From Kordiimonas aestuarii (GTDB lineage: Bacteria; Pseudomonadota; Alphaproteobacteria; Sphingomonadales; Kordiimonadaceae), in contig NZ_JAOBPP010000021.1 of NCBI RefSeq assembly GCF_025574465.1, positions 1,116,001 to 1,180,000 of the forward strand: a DNA stretch of 64,000 nucleotides, given 5' to 3'. The position numbers and the translations under genes are program-made. Each line of letters starts with the position of its first letter. Position 1 is the stretch's first letter. The notes below the pieces were generated by a model that searched no databases, was not told the origin of the DNA, and was given only the letters and a program-made list of their open reading frames with translations. This document shows positions 17,306 through 26,340 of the stretch, one piece after another.

Positions 17306-18205
17306 ATGCGTATCCAAGCACAACCGGGACCAACAGATTCGCTCACGGATGTGGGCGGGCTGAAGGTCGGGCAAGCCCATGATGCGGATGCCTGCACCGG
17401 TGTGACGGTAATTGTGCCCGACCGACCTGCCGCCATGGGGGTGGATGTGCGGGGTGGCGCGCCCGGCACGCGGGAGATTGAGGCACTTGACCCCACTTGC
17501 CTTGTCAGCCACGTCCATGCGGTTGTGCTGTCGGGTGGTTCAGTGTTTGGTCTCGCCGCGGCTGACGGGGTCACGGTGGCACTGTCGCAGCGGGGGATTG
17601 GTCTGAAAGTCGCACCGCAGGCAGTGCCGGTGGTGCCTGCGGCGATCCTTTTTGATCTCACCAATGACGGGAACAAGGATTGGGGCCTGGAGCCCCCATA
17701 TCGCCAGTTGGGCATCAAGGCGGTTGACGCGCTGGCGACCGAGGTAGAGCAGGGCCGCGTTGGTGCAGGCTTTGGCGCCCGGGCGGGCGGTGTGCAAGGC
17801 GGTATCGGAAGCGCCAGTTATGTAATGGATGATGGCACCGTGGTCGCGGCCCTTGTTGCCGTAAACAGCTTTGGGCGCGCCGGGGACGGCGAACCCTTTG
17901 AGGCCGGTACCATTGATATGCCGAAGGTTGGTTTTGTTGGTACCAACACCACAATCGCTGTAATTGCCACGAACCTGACGCTTGACAAGGCAGCCTGCAG
18001 GCGACTTGCGATCATGGCACATGATGGTCTCGCACAGTCCATCAAGCCCATTCATTCCCCCTATGACGGCGATACGATCTTTTGCGTGGCAACAGGCGAG
18101 GCGCCGGTGCCTGAAAATCTTGCCGGCTGCCTGACCGTTGTCGGCACGCTGGCCGCGGACTGTATGGCAAGGGCAGTACAAAAGGCGGTCATGGCAGCAG
18201 GTTGA
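17306..18205 (+). CDS. P1 family peptidase (S58, DmpA-like)
   Basis: Product of 299 residues of the S58/DmpA family of self-cleaving N-terminal nucleophile aminopeptidases. Motifs include TDVGGLKVGQAHD near the start, the early GVTVIV and RGGAPGTRE, LSGGSVFGLAAADGV, and the autocleavage and nucleophile site GFVGTNTTIAVIATN. The family hydrolyses N-terminal residues of peptides, amides or beta-peptides. The frame is open upstream, but ATG 17306 is the right start since it begins MRIQAQPGPTDSLTDVG and falls two bases after the kinase stop. It probably shares the kinase transcript. Confidence 0.88.
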   Translation: MRIQAQPGPTDSLTDVGGLKVGQAHDADACTGVTVIVPDRPAAMGVDVRGGAPGTREIEALDPTCLVSHVHAVVLSGGSVFGLAAADGVTVALSQRGIGLKVAPQAVPVVPAAILFDLTNDGNKDWGLEPPYRQLGIKAVDALATEVEQGRVGAGFGARAGGVQGGIGSASYVMDDGTVVAALVAVNSFGRAGDGEPFEAGTIDMPKVGFVGTNTTIAVIATNLTLDKAACRRLAIMAHDGLAQSIKPIHSPYDGDTIFCVATGEAPVPENLAGCLTVVGTLAADCMARAVQKAVMAAG

Positions 18206-18225
18206 AAAGCCTTTTTTGCCGGCGT

Positions 18226-18756
18226 TTACTGGGGTTCGCTATCGGCAAGACGCTGGCGTTCGCCGACCACAAAACGTTCGATAATATCTGCCTCGGTTAA
18301 GGCTTCGCTCTTCACCCTTGGCATTTCCAATTCCGTCAGCGGATCAAGGCGGGACGCTGTGCGGCTAAGACGCGTGAGCGCAAGCTGGGCACTGAACCAC
18401 GCATCCTGCACATCACCGTCTGCGACAGTGCCCAGTTTGGCGACAGCCTGCCGGTATGCCAGTGTTTCTTCCCTGAGGGCTTTTTTGATGTCCTCGAGGA
18501 GGATGCTGGCTTCATCGGCGGTTTGCGGCACAGGGTCCTGTGCGTCCGGCAGCGCTGCGGCTTCACCGGACAGCACCGGGCGTGGCGGAGCAGGGGGTTT
18601 AACGCTCGGTGTAATAGACGCTGTTTCCGTTTTATTGCGCGCTTCTGTATCGGGCAGCGGGTCCGAAAGATTCGGCCAGTTGTCATCCTTGTGCGAACAG
18701 GCGCCGAGGACGGAAAGTGAGATAAAAATTGAAACGTATTTTAAGCCAATTTTCAC
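18226..18756 (-). CDS. Putative lipoprotein, 176 residues
   Basis: Unknown function. With the GTG at 18756 as start, the protein begins with a basic stretch, a hydrophobic core and lipobox LGAC (IFISLSVLGAC), so it should be lipid-anchored at the cell envelope. AAGG lies about eight bases upstream of that GTG. An upstream start at 18792 would spoil the signal peptide. After a Pro- and Thr-rich linker (about 30-75) the C-terminal part is helical and charged (ASILLEDIKKALREE, LSRTASRLD). It converges with the P1 peptidase gene. Confidence 0.7.
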   Translation of the reverse strand: MKIGLKYVSIFISLSVLGACSHKDDNWPNLSDPLPDTEARNKTETASITPSVKPPAPPRPVLSGEAAALPDAQDPVPQTADEASILLEDIKKALREETLAYRQAVAKLGTVADGDVQDAWFSAQLALTRLSRTASRLDPLTELEMPRVKSEALTEADIIERFVVGERQRLADSEPQ

Positions 18757-18917
18757 TGTAAAAGCCTTATTTTCCGGGTAGTTGCGATGCATACGCTACG
18801 CCTGATTTGTGGCAGAAACAAGAAAAACAGATTTCTCACTTGCAATATAAATTTAATCTGATTAGGTTGCGCCGCACACCGCAACCACACCCGGTTGCGT
18901 GACTGTTTTGATGGCGT

Positions 18918-18994
18918 GCACCGGTAGCTCAGCTGGATAGAGCACCAGACTACGAATCTGGGGGCCGGGGGTTCGAATCCTCCCCGGTGCGCCA
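18918..18994 (+). tRNA. tRNA-Arg (anticodon ACG)
   Basis: A 77-base cloverleaf with GCACCGG at the 5' end pairing with CCGGTGC at the 3' end, discriminator G, and an encoded CCA. The D arm has AGCTCAGCTGGATAGAGC, the anticodon loop CTACGAA gives ACG, and the T arm has GGTTCGAATCC. The ACG anticodon is read after A-to-I change for Arg CGN codons. Confidence 0.98.
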
Positions 18995-19003
18995 CTCAAA
19001 AAC

Positions 19004-19035
19004 AAGGGCTTAGCTGAAAAGCGAAGCCCTTTTTT
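19004..19035 (+). terminator. Intrinsic terminator after tRNA-Arg
   Basis: AAGGGCTT pairs with AAGCCCTT, with three more pairs inside and a GAAA tetraloop. The stem is followed by a run of six T. It begins ten bases after the tRNA CCA end and fits a rho-independent terminator for that transcript. Confidence 0.88.
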
Positions 19036-19194
19036 GTTGCCTGATCAAAACAGGCCTCCCGCATGGCAAGTTGCCAATTCCTGAAGTTTCATATCTTTAA
19101 GATCTGGCCGGTAAGCCGCGCCGTTCTTGAAGGTATAGGCGAGGGCGTCGTTGCCAAGCACACCGGCGATAGCCGCCAGCAAGCCGCCGGAGAT

Positions 19195-20505
19195 CTAGTC
19201 TCGGCTGTGCACACACTCTCCCGCTACATAGGTGTGGCTGATGGCCCGGTCATCGCCCAGCATCGAGAGGACAAAGAGCGTTTCGTCAACGCCGGAACAG
19301 TTCTTCAACCGGCGTTCAAGAAGCGGTGTTGCGGACCCGTCGATGACCAGGAAGTCAGCCTCTTTGCCAGGTTCGAAGTTGCCTATCTTGTCCGCTATAT
19401 TGAGCGCCTTTGCACCGCCGAGCGTGGCAAGGTAGAAGGATTTGAACGGGTCAAGCCGGTGGCCTCGCAGGTGGCAGATCTTGTAGGCTTCGTTCATCGT
19501 CTCAAGTATCGAGAAGCTGGTGCCGGCCCCCACATCCGTGCCAAGCCCTACCGTTACCCCGTATTTTTCAGCCTCGCTCAAGTTAAACAGGCCACTGCCG
19601 AGGAACAGGTTTGAGGTTGGGCAATAGCTGATGGCGGCATCTGCCTCGGCCATGCGCTGGAACTCTTCGCCCTCAAGATGCACACAATGGGCAAAGACGC
19701 TGCGGTCGGTCAGAAGACCAAAGCGGTCGTAGACGTCCAGATAATCCTTTGCTGTCGGATACAGCTTTTTCACCCAGTCGATCTCCGATGTGTTCTCCGA
19801 CAAGTGGGTATGCATCAGCACATCCGGGTGTTCAGCCAGCAGCTTGCCTGCAAGGGTGAGCTGCTCGTCAGAGCAGGCCGGGGCAAAGCGCGGCGTGATA
19901 GCATAGCCGATACGCCCCTTGCCATGCCAGCGTTTGATCAGGTCGCGGTTGTCCTTGTCGCTGCCTGCTGCGGTGTCGCGCACGCCCTCGGGCACGTTGC
20001 GGTCCATCAGCGCCTTGCCGGCGATGAGCCGCATATTGCGTTTGTAAGCTGCCTCAAAAAGCGCCTCGACAGACTGCTTGTGCACGGTGCCATACACCAG
20101 CGCACTCGTGGTGCCGTTGCGCAGTAACTCTGTGATAAAAAATTCTGCGCACTCCCCGGCGTGGGCCGGGTCGGCGAACTTGGCTTCTTCGGGGAAGGTG
20201 TAACGCTCAAGCCAGTCGAGCAACTGTTCGCCAAATGAGGCGATCATGTCCAGCTGCGGGAAATGGATGTGGGTGTCGATAAAACCGGGGATGATCAGGT
20301 TGCCACTATGGTCAACAACCGGGGTGTCCTCAGGCAGCTTTGTGGCAAGGCTCGTCCGGGGGCCACACGCTTGTACGGTGCCGTCGTCGATGACCAGCAT
20401 GCCGTCGGCTTCATACTGGAAGGATGCCTCTGCCCCGACAACGGCCGGATCGTCCGTCATGTGAAAAACCGCACCGGTATACGCAACTAAGGACACTTTA
20501 CTCAC
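19195..20505 (-). CDS. guaD: Guanine deaminase
   Basis: Zinc amidohydrolase of 436 residues that turns guanine into xanthine plus ammonia in purine salvage. Metal and substrate motifs are in place: PGFIDTHIHFPQ (His79, His81), MHTHLSE, AHCVHLEGEE and GLGTDVGAGTS. The PQ after HIHF is typical of GuaD rather than of other subtype III amidohydrolases. No other purine genes are nearby. The gap to the tRNA terminator (19036-19194) shows no clear feature. Confidence 0.93.
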   Translation of the reverse strand: MSKVSLVAYTGAVFHMTDDPAVVGAEASFQYEADGMLVIDDGTVQACGPRTSLATKLPEDTPVVDHSGNLIIPGFIDTHIHFPQLDMIASFGEQLLDWLERYTFPEEAKFADPAHAGECAEFFITELLRNGTTSALVYGTVHKQSVEALFEAAYKRNMRLIAGKALMDRNVPEGVRDTAAGSDKDNRDLIKRWHGKGRIGYAITPRFAPACSDEQLTLAGKLLAEHPDVLMHTHLSENTSEIDWVKKLYPTAKDYLDVYDRFGLLTDRSVFAHCVHLEGEEFQRMAEADAAISYCPTSNLFLGSGLFNLSEAEKYGVTVGLGTDVGAGTSFSILETMNEAYKICHLRGHRLDPFKSFYLATLGGAKALNIADKIGNFEPGKEADFLVIDGSATPLLERRLKNCSGVDETLFVLSMLGDDRAISHTYVAGECVHSRD

Positions 20506-20682
20506 CCTGATTTGCGCGCGGGTAACGACGCCCGCGCCTGTTTCTTGCCAAACACGATATGACCCGGATATAACCTTGCCGGAAGTGTCAGAAAAGCCGA
20601 TCCGTCAATCCTGACCATTCAGTCAGCTTATTGCGGAGGGCGTGATAATCCAAGTCTTAATATGCCACGCCATGTGGCCCGG

Positions 20683-21693
20683 TCAGATAGATTTGGTTGA
20701 AAACTTCTCATCATCCAGTTCCATGCCATCGTCGTCGTCCTGTTGTGTCCCAGGCCGCTGGCGCGGTGCATAGAGGCGGACGGAGGTCGCGAGAAAAGCA
20801 GCAAAGTTCATCACTTGCGACAAGGCACCCGCGGCAAGGAACATGCTGGCAAGGGTGGCCTGCGGCGCGTCCACATAACCCATGAGCGTGAGGCCAAGGC
20901 CTGCAACCAGAAGGTCTGTGTTAGGCAGGAAGGGTACACGGGTTAACACCAGTTGGGCGGTGAGGAACAAAAGCCACATGTTGAAGGGCACATCCGGCAG
21001 GACCACGCTCCATTGCAGGGTCTGCAACAGCAGCAGCAGGACAAGCCGTATCAGGTGAATAAGGAAGACCTTTTTCGCCACATCTGGCTTAAGCGAGATA
21101 ATGTGTTTGCGGAAGCGCAATACCACCGGCACAAGGATAAGCCCCACAAGCACCGCCAGCAGCAGATAGCTTTTATAATCCGGGGCGGCGTTGGTGATAA
21201 CACTTAACTGCCCGGTCAGGAAAAAGATCGCCAGCATAATGACGGTAAAGCTGTTGGAGGCGAGGCCGGACAGTATATTGCTGTCCTTGATGGTGGAAAA
21301 GATCACCCGGTCCCGAAGGTTGAGCCTGCGCCGGGCCCAGAAGGCCATATAGGCTTCGCCTGAGTAGCTGAGCACCGCATAATTGTAGACACGTTTGCGG
21401 ACAAACATGCCGAATTGGCCTTTGAAGTCCACGCCCCACATCAGCCGGTAGATCAGGAGTTCCGCAACGGGGAAGGCAAAAAACATCACAATGAAAATGA
21501 TGTAAAACCACGGCGTGGTCGGCAGAGATGCCCATACCTCCTGCCAGCCGACGGTCGCCAGCTTGTTGCCAAGGTACAGCACCACAGCCACCATGAAGAG
21601 CACCTGAAGCGCCTTCAGCGTGAGCATAAGCGGTCGGTTGGACTGCACCCGTTCAAATGTCGCGGTGGAGAATAGGTTTTTTATCGCCTGCAC
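20683..21693 (-). CDS. Flippase-like polytopic membrane protein (LPG_synthase_TM type)
   Basis: Inner-membrane protein of 336 residues with about eight hydrophobic helices (for example FMVAVVLYLGNKLA, FYIIFIVMFFAFPVAELLIY, YLLLAVLVGLILVPVVL). The soluble tail is rich in Asp and Glu. The layout fits the family of lysylphosphatidylglycerol-synthase-like membrane domains, which are often flippase-like and lie next to glycosyltransferase genes. The GT4 gene lies upstream on the same strand, so a role in membrane-linked glycolipid or polymer handling is a fair guess. The substrate is unknown. Confidence 0.6.
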   Translation of the reverse strand: MQAIKNLFSTATFERVQSNRPLMLTLKALQVLFMVAVVLYLGNKLATVGWQEVWASLPTTPWFYIIFIVMFFAFPVAELLIYRLMWGVDFKGQFGMFVRKRVYNYAVLSYSGEAYMAFWARRRLNLRDRVIFSTIKDSNILSGLASNSFTVIMLAIFFLTGQLSVITNAAPDYKSYLLLAVLVGLILVPVVLRFRKHIISLKPDVAKKVFLIHLIRLVLLLLLQTLQWSVVLPDVPFNMWLLFLTAQLVLTRVPFLPNTDLLVAGLGLTLMGYVDAPQATLASMFLAAGALSQVMNFAAFLATSVRLYAPRQRPGTQQDDDDGMELDDEKFSTKSI

Positions 21694-21810
21694 TCGGTAG
21701 CCTTCATGATCTCATACCTGTGCCTCATCAATCCTGAGGGTCAGGGGTGTGTGAAACGCCCGCTTTATGGGCTATGTGGGCACCCGCCGTCAAATCTGCG
21801 GGTAGAGGGT

Positions 21811-23028
21811 TTATTCCGCCGCCGACAGGTCCTGCCGCCGATCGCTCCGCCACACTCGCCTGGGGTATTTTGTGACTGCCTCGCTATAGTTATCAAGCAG
21901 ACGGTTCAACACGGCGTCCCATGTGCGGTCCCGGCTCATGGCATAGCCGGCTTTTGCCATCGACTTGCGAAGTGTGGGGTCGTGGATCAACCGCTCAAGC
22001 TTGTCGGCAAACGCCGGGATATTGCCGGGTTCGACAAGGAAACCGTTTTCGCCCGGCGTAACCAGTGAGCGGCTGCCGGTGGCGTCGGCACAGACGGCAG
22101 GAACGGCGGACGCCATGGCTTCCAGCGTTACGTTCCCGAATGTTTCTGTAATGCTGGCATTGAAAAATATATCACTGCTGGCATAGGCGCGGGCGAGCTC
22201 GCTACCTTGCAGATAGCCGGTAAAAACCGCATCAGGCAGTTTTTGGGCAAAATGCTCCCGTTCGGGACCGTCACCGACAATCAGCGCCTTGAAAGACACG
22301 CCGCGTCTTTTGAGTTCATCCAGCGTATCGGCAAAGACATCAAGACCCTTTTCCAGCACAAGACGGCCGACGAAGGATATGACCACATCACTGTCGGCAA
22401 TACCCATTACCCTTCGCCATGCCATGTCACGGCGTGCCGGATTAAATTGCCCGGCGTCGACACCTCGGCTCCAGATACGGATATCCTTGGCCATTTTCTG
22501 TTCCGAGAGGATGGTCTTCATGCAGTCGCTTGGCACATAGACTTGCTCGCAGCGGTGGTAAAATTTGCGCATGAGGGCGGTGACATATTTTTCAAGCCAT
22601 GCCATGTGGTAATAGCGGCCATAGGTGTCGAAGCGTGTATGGAAAGACGCGACCGTGGGCACATGGTTTTTCTTTGCCCAGGCCTGCGCCCGCCAGCCAA
22701 GAATATCGGGCGCCGCAAGATGAATGAGGTCCGGCTCAAAAGCGGCCAACTGTCGCTTGATCCGGCGCGGCAGGCCCAGGCCCAGGCGGTATTCGCTCCG
22801 GCTGCCTGGCAGCGCGACAGAGGGTACGGACACGAGTGTGCCGTTGTGGCGGAACGCGGCTTCCTTGGCTGTCGGCGCGAACACAAGAACCTCGACCCCC
22901 TGCGCCTCGAGAAAACCGACAAGGTGGTTGAGAGCCCGGACCGGGCCATCCATCACATAATTATAGTTGCCGGAAAACAGGGCGATACGTTTTGGGCGCA
23001 GGTTACGAGTATCGAAGGGCATATCCAT
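21811..23028 (-). CDS. Glycosyltransferase family 4
   Basis: GT-B glycosyltransferase of about 405 residues resembling GDP-mannose-dependent mannosyltransferases that act on lipids. The acceptor domain has SGNYNYVMDGPVRALNHL. The donor domain has SFVGRLVLEKGLDVF, LIVGDGPERE and the EX7E motif in ETFGNVTLEAMA. It is cytosolic or bound to the membrane face. ATG codons at 23028 and 23022 are both plausible; the TTG at 23034 is weaker. The downstream membrane protein may export or flip its product. Confidence 0.85.
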   Translation of the reverse strand: MDMPFDTRNLRPKRIALFSGNYNYVMDGPVRALNHLVGFLEAQGVEVLVFAPTAKEAAFRHNGTLVSVPSVALPGSRSEYRLGLGLPRRIKRQLAAFEPDLIHLAAPDILGWRAQAWAKKNHVPTVASFHTRFDTYGRYYHMAWLEKYVTALMRKFYHRCEQVYVPSDCMKTILSEQKMAKDIRIWSRGVDAGQFNPARRDMAWRRVMGIADSDVVISFVGRLVLEKGLDVFADTLDELKRRGVSFKALIVGDGPEREHFAQKLPDAVFTGYLQGSELARAYASSDIFFNASITETFGNVTLEAMASAVPAVCADATGSRSLVTPGENGFLVEPGNIPAFADKLERLIHDPTLRKSMAKAGYAMSRDRTWDAVLNRLLDNYSEAVTKYPRRVWRSDRRQDLSAAE

Positions 23029-23315
23029 TTCCAAAAACTGAAGGAACAGAAACGCGAAACCTTCAGCAGTCTAACATATTTTGCCGCCTGACACGGAGGA
23101 TTTCTCAAACTGTCACTCTCTCCTCGCAGCGCATTTTGAAACTTTGATGAATCCAACAAAATAAGATTCAGCCTAGCAAGCCATACCAGCATGGGGGCGT
23201 GGCAAAAATACGGCAGAATTTCAGCCGGGAGTTGAGACGGCCGATGAGGGAAATGAGTGTGGAGCGGGTGATGAAGCCGATGGGGGTATTGCCCGCGGCG
23301 CGGCGTCTGGTCAGG

Positions 23316-23891
23316 TCACTCGGGCAGTCCCGCGCCGACGTCAACATACCCGAACCGGTCGATCTGGCGATGTTCGATAACCGATATTGCCTTGAATTCG
23401 TCGTCTTCAAACCCGTTTCGCGATAGCGCATACTGGCCAATGGTGAACCGGGCCGCGCCATCAGCTGCAGCCAGCGGCAGCACAAGAGCGCCGAGCGTAT
23501 ATTTTTTGCCATCCTTAACCCGGATGGATTCCGAGATATGGAAACCGCATGGCACGGTGAAAAGGTTGGCATACACCCGCCTGATGCGGTCTCTCTGGGT
23601 GGGGGGGGTGAGATCCAGGAGGTTGAGGCCGGCGAGCGGTTGCCCCGTGATGTTTTCCACGGCGGTGCCGGCAAGGCGGATGATGACATTGTCGTCGTCC
23701 AGGCGTTCGCTCAGGACAATATTCGGCAGGGTGCTGCCAAGGCCGCTAATGCTGATTTCAGACTTGAGTGGTATACTGCCACTGCCCGTCTTCAAAAGTT
23801 TGCGCCAATACAGCCACAGGATATCAAGCGGCCGCTTAACCGGTGTTGGACCCGCCGCAGTCATTGTAAGGTTATGGAGGTTTACAATCAT
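23316..23891 (-). CDS. PAS_5 family protein (PAS domain)
   Basis: Product of 191 residues with a single PAS-like domain of the PAS_5 type that is common in alphaproteobacteria. Typical parts are LDILWLYWRKLLKT, NIVLSERLDDDNVIIRLAGT, AVENITGQPLAGLNLLDLTPP and a late RHRQIDRFGYVDVG-like stretch. Members probably sense ligands and occur alone, without a kinase. ATG 23891 has AGGAT in front; the frame is open further upstream but only through non-family sequence. A second member of the family lies at 48.7 kb. Confidence 0.75.
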   Translation of the reverse strand: MIVNLHNLTMTAAGPTPVKRPLDILWLYWRKLLKTGSGSIPLKSEISISGLGSTLPNIVLSERLDDDNVIIRLAGTAVENITGQPLAGLNLLDLTPPTQRDRIRRVYANLFTVPCGFHISESIRVKDGKKYTLGALVLPLAAADGAARFTIGQYALSRNGFEDDEFKAISVIEHRQIDRFGYVDVGAGLPE

Positions 23892-24274
23892 GTTATCCTG
23901 TGCCGTGCTCGTGCGCCTTGCCCGTACGCGCAATAATAATAGACAGATATTGGGGGAATGACATCTTGTTTCGGACTGACGCGGGCTTGCGGCGAGCACC
24001 GACCCCGCCCTCTGCCCGCACCGGGCAGGCCGCCCCTCAGCCAGTTGCCCCCTGCCGCGCTCCGCCGCCTGATACAGCACAACGATATCAATCTCCCGTG
24101 CCTGCTGTGCCGAGAATTTTCTATATAAATACTATATTTAGCGCCGCAGTTGTCGAAAATTCTCTCTCATAATGAACGCAAAGCCATGCTGAGTGCGGGT
24201 TTCGCTTGACCGGGGGTTTTTCCTGAGGTATTGATACTGCGAATTGTTCGCAATCGCAGAGAGAGCAAACGCCG
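23892..24274. other. Divergent intergenic region (383 bases) before PAS_5 gene and bfd
   Basis: No gene is supported here. It should hold promoters for the PAS_5 gene (minus) and bfd (plus). It contains a GC-rich hairpin, CTGCCCG-CAC-CGGGCAG at 24012-24028, with no T-run. It also has an AT-rich patch near 24117-24141 (TTTTCTATATAAATACTATA) that could serve as a -10 region. A Fur-like palindrome at 24238-24252 is listed separately. Confidence 0.6.
24238..24252. promoter_or_regulatory. Candidate iron-regulator operator before bfd
   Basis: TGCGAATTGTTCGCA is a perfect inverted repeat of TGCGAA around three central bases. It ends 22 bases before the bfd start. Fur-type sites in alphaproteobacteria often carry similar GCAAAT/ATTCGC half-sites, and bfd is iron-regulated in other bacteria, so Fur or a relative is a fair candidate. 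The identity of the protein is inference. Confidence 0.5.
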
Positions 24275-24466
24275 ATGTATGTATGTTTGTGTAATGGCTA
24301 TACTGACCGCGATATCCGTTCCGCCGTGCGTGAGGGTGGCGTGAACACGGCTGAGGAAGCCTATCTGTCGCTCGGTAACGGGTTCTGCTGTGGCGCGTGC
24401 CGCGACTGCGCGACAAGCGTGGTTGAGGAAGAGATGCCGTCCCGGCGCATTCTGGCCGCCGAATAG
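24275..24466 (+). CDS. bfd: Bacterioferritin-associated ferredoxin
   Basis: Small [2Fe-2S] ferredoxin of 63 residues that passes electrons to bacterioferritin to release stored iron. The four cluster cysteines are C4 and C6 (CLC) plus C39 and C42 in FCCGAC, with extra cysteines at 38 and 45. A palindrome lies in front and an intrinsic terminator behind. bfr converges with it from the other side, so the store and release genes sit together but are separately transcribed. Confidence 0.92.
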   Translation: MYVCLCNGYTDRDIRSAVREGGVNTAEEAYLSLGNGFCCGACRDCATSVVEEEMPSRRILAAE

Positions 24467-24515
24467 GGCAAACCGATATTTCAGGACACCCCAGGGTGTA
24501 TGGTTGGGGAAACAG

Positions 24516-24546
24516 AAAAGCCACCGTGCGTGCGGTGGCTTTTTTT
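24516..24546. terminator. Shared intrinsic terminator between bfd and bfr
   Basis: AAAGCCACCG pairs with CGGTGGCTTT around a TGCGTG loop, followed on the plus strand by six T. The stem is flanked by A-rich sequence on the other side, so it can end both convergent transcripts. Confidence 0.9.
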
Positions 24547-24578
24547 ATGCGTTTAGGGCCCGTGGCCAGTATGCAGCC

Positions 24579-25058
24579 TTAGTCTTCGGCGGGCGGTGTT
24601 TGCAACTGAACATAGTTCTGGTAGCCCATTTTCTCGAGCAGACCCAGTTGTGTCTCAAGCCAGTCGATATGCTCCTCCTCTGATTCAAGGATACTTTCAA
24701 GCAGCTCGCGCGAGCCATAGTCGCGTACTTCCTCGCAATACTGAATGGCGTCCTTGAGGTCCTTGTGCGCTGTGTGTTCAACGCCCAGGTCGCAGGTCAG
24801 GATTTCTTTTACATCCTCGCCGATCATCAGTTTGCCGAGGTCTTGCAGGTTGGGCAGCCCCTCGAGGAAGAGGATGCGCTCAATGAGGCTGTCGGCGTGC
24901 TTCATCTCATCAATCGACTCTTCATATTCCTTGTCAGCCAGCTTTTTCATGCCCCAATCCTTGAGCATGCGCGAATGCAGGAAATACTGGTTGATCGCCG
25001 TGAGCTCGTTTTTCAGAATCACATTGAGATGCTGGATGACTTTTTTGTCGCCTTTCAT
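24579..25058 (-). CDS. bfr: Bacterioferritin
   Basis: Heme-binding ferritin of 159 residues that stores iron in a 24-subunit shell. All ferroxidase ligands are visible: E18, Y25, E51, H54, E94, E127 and H130. M52, the heme ligand, is also present. The start has AGGAGG in front. The region upstream (25059-25374) has an ATTCGCAA element like the one before bfd. Confidence 0.95.
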   Translation of the reverse strand: MKGDKKVIQHLNVILKNELTAINQYFLHSRMLKDWGMKKLADKEYEESIDEMKHADSLIERILFLEGLPNLQDLGKLMIGEDVKEILTCDLGVEHTAHKDLKDAIQYCEEVRDYGSRELLESILESEEEHIDWLETQLGLLEKMGYQNYVQLQTPPAED

Positions 25059-25374
25059 GACGAACCTCCTTCAGTATGTCACTGGTATCGCTATCGCTGA
25101 TTGCGCGTCACTATAGGCGCACCATAGCATATTTCCAAGCCTTTTTCCTAGTTGCTAACTCTTATTAATATCATGAAATTAAACGGTTTTTTGGCGTTAT
25201 AGACTAGAATCAGTCTGACTATCATTCGCAACAATTGGCGGCGTCCAGCGGTGAAATTTCTGTCGCGAAAATTGTGTTTGGTCGTGCTGGTTTTACAAAG
25301 CGGCGAGACGCCTGTATAAGGCACGCGATTTTTGGACCCGGCTTTGCGAGTCGGCTAACTGAAATGGAAAAGAC
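25059..25374. other. Divergent intergenic region (316 bases) between bfr and trhO
   Basis: No gene is supported. The middle is AT-rich (about 25150-25200). At 25216-25236 TGACTATCATTCGCAACAAT resembles one half of a Fur-like site and shares TTCGCA with the bfd palindrome. It could control bfr. The plus strand before trhO has no clear terminator or riboswitch. Confidence 0.5.
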
Positions 25375-26340
25375 ATGTCGAACTATCTGGTTGCGGCCCT
25401 CTATAAGTTTGTGAGGTTGCCGGAGTATGAAGCGCTGCAGGCGCCTATCACTGAAATCTGCATTGAAAACAACGTCAAGGGCACCCTGCTACTTGCCGCC
25501 GAAGGCATCAACGGCACCATTGCTGGCCCGGAAGATGGGCTGAGGCGTGTGCTGGCCTACCTGCGCACTATTCCGGCCTTTGAAGGCCTGGTGCACAAGG
25601 AAAGCTGGGCCGACAAGGCGCCCTTCCTGCGCATGAAAGTGCGGCTCAAGAAAGAGATTGTCACCATGGGGGTGGAAGGCATCGACCCAAATCGCACGGT
25701 GGGCACGTATGTGCAGCCCGGCGACTGGAACGCCCTGATCTCGGACCCGGACACCATTGTGGTTGATACCCGCAACGACTATGAGGTTGCGATAGGGACC
25801 TTCAAAGGGGCGGTTGATCCCAAGACCAAGTCTTTCCGCGAGTTCCCGTCCTGGGCCGCCGAGAACAAGGATCTTCTCAAAAAACCCAAGGTCGCCATGT
25901 TCTGCACGGGCGGTATTCGCTGTGAAAAATCAACGGCTTATATGAAAGAACAGGGGTATGACGAGGTATATCACCTTGAGGGCGGCATCTTGAAATATCT
26001 TGAGGAAGTGCCCGAGGATGAGAGCTTGTGGGAAGGGGATTGTTTCGTGTTTGACGAGCGGGTTTCCGTACGCCACGGGCTGGAGCCGGGTGACTATCAC
26101 ATGTGCCGCGCCTGCCGCCGCCCGGTGGCGGAGGAAGAAATGGCACTGCCTGAGTTTGTCGAGGGTGTGAGCTGTCCTTATTGCCATGAGGAAACCTCGG
26201 AAGAGCAGAAAGAGCGCTTTGCCGAGCGGCAGAAGCAGATCATGCTGGCCAAAAGGCGTGGTGAAAAGCACATCGGCATCACCAAACCGCGCGCCCCTGA
26301 AGACGAGGCTGAACAGCCGCTTAAAGCGGAGGGGGCGTGA
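25375..26340 (+). CDS. trhO: tRNA uridine(34) hydroxylase (rhodanese-domain)
   Basis: Oxygen-dependent tRNA U34 hydroxylase of the YceA/UPF0176 family, 321 residues. An N-terminal acylphosphatase-like part (about 1-95) is followed by a rhodanese domain (about 120-215) with the catalytic loop CTGGIRC (C177, C183). The C-terminal extension carries CRACRRPVAEEEM and CPYCHEE, a zinc-finger-like pair. It prepares 5-hydroxyuridine at the wobble base of tRNAs. The downstream GST gene overlaps its end by four bases. Confidence 0.92.
   Translation: MSNYLVAALYKFVRLPEYEALQAPITEICIENNVKGTLLLAAEGINGTIAGPEDGLRRVLAYLRTIPAFEGLVHKESWADKAPFLRMKVRLKKEIVTMGVEGIDPNRTVGTYVQPGDWNALISDPDTIVVDTRNDYEVAIGTFKGAVDPKTKSFREFPSWAAENKDLLKKPKVAMFCTGGIRCEKSTAYMKEQGYDEVYHLEGGILKYLEEVPEDESLWEGDCFVFDERVSVRHGLEPGDYHMCRACRRPVAEEEMALPEFVEGVSCPYCHEETSEEQKERFAERQKQIMLAKRRGEKHIGITKPRAPEDEAEQPLKAEGA

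Noticed and set aside
23168..23315. Minus-strand open frame continuing past the PAS_5 stop in another phase
   Set aside because: It could be a frameshifted C-terminal extension, but PAS_5 proteins end near this length, so I see no need for it.
23199..23426. Plus-strand open frame of 75 codons over the 3' end of the PAS_5 gene
   Set aside because: It has high GC at third positions, but overlaps the PAS_5 gene by over 100 bases, has no clear ribosome site and matches no family I know.
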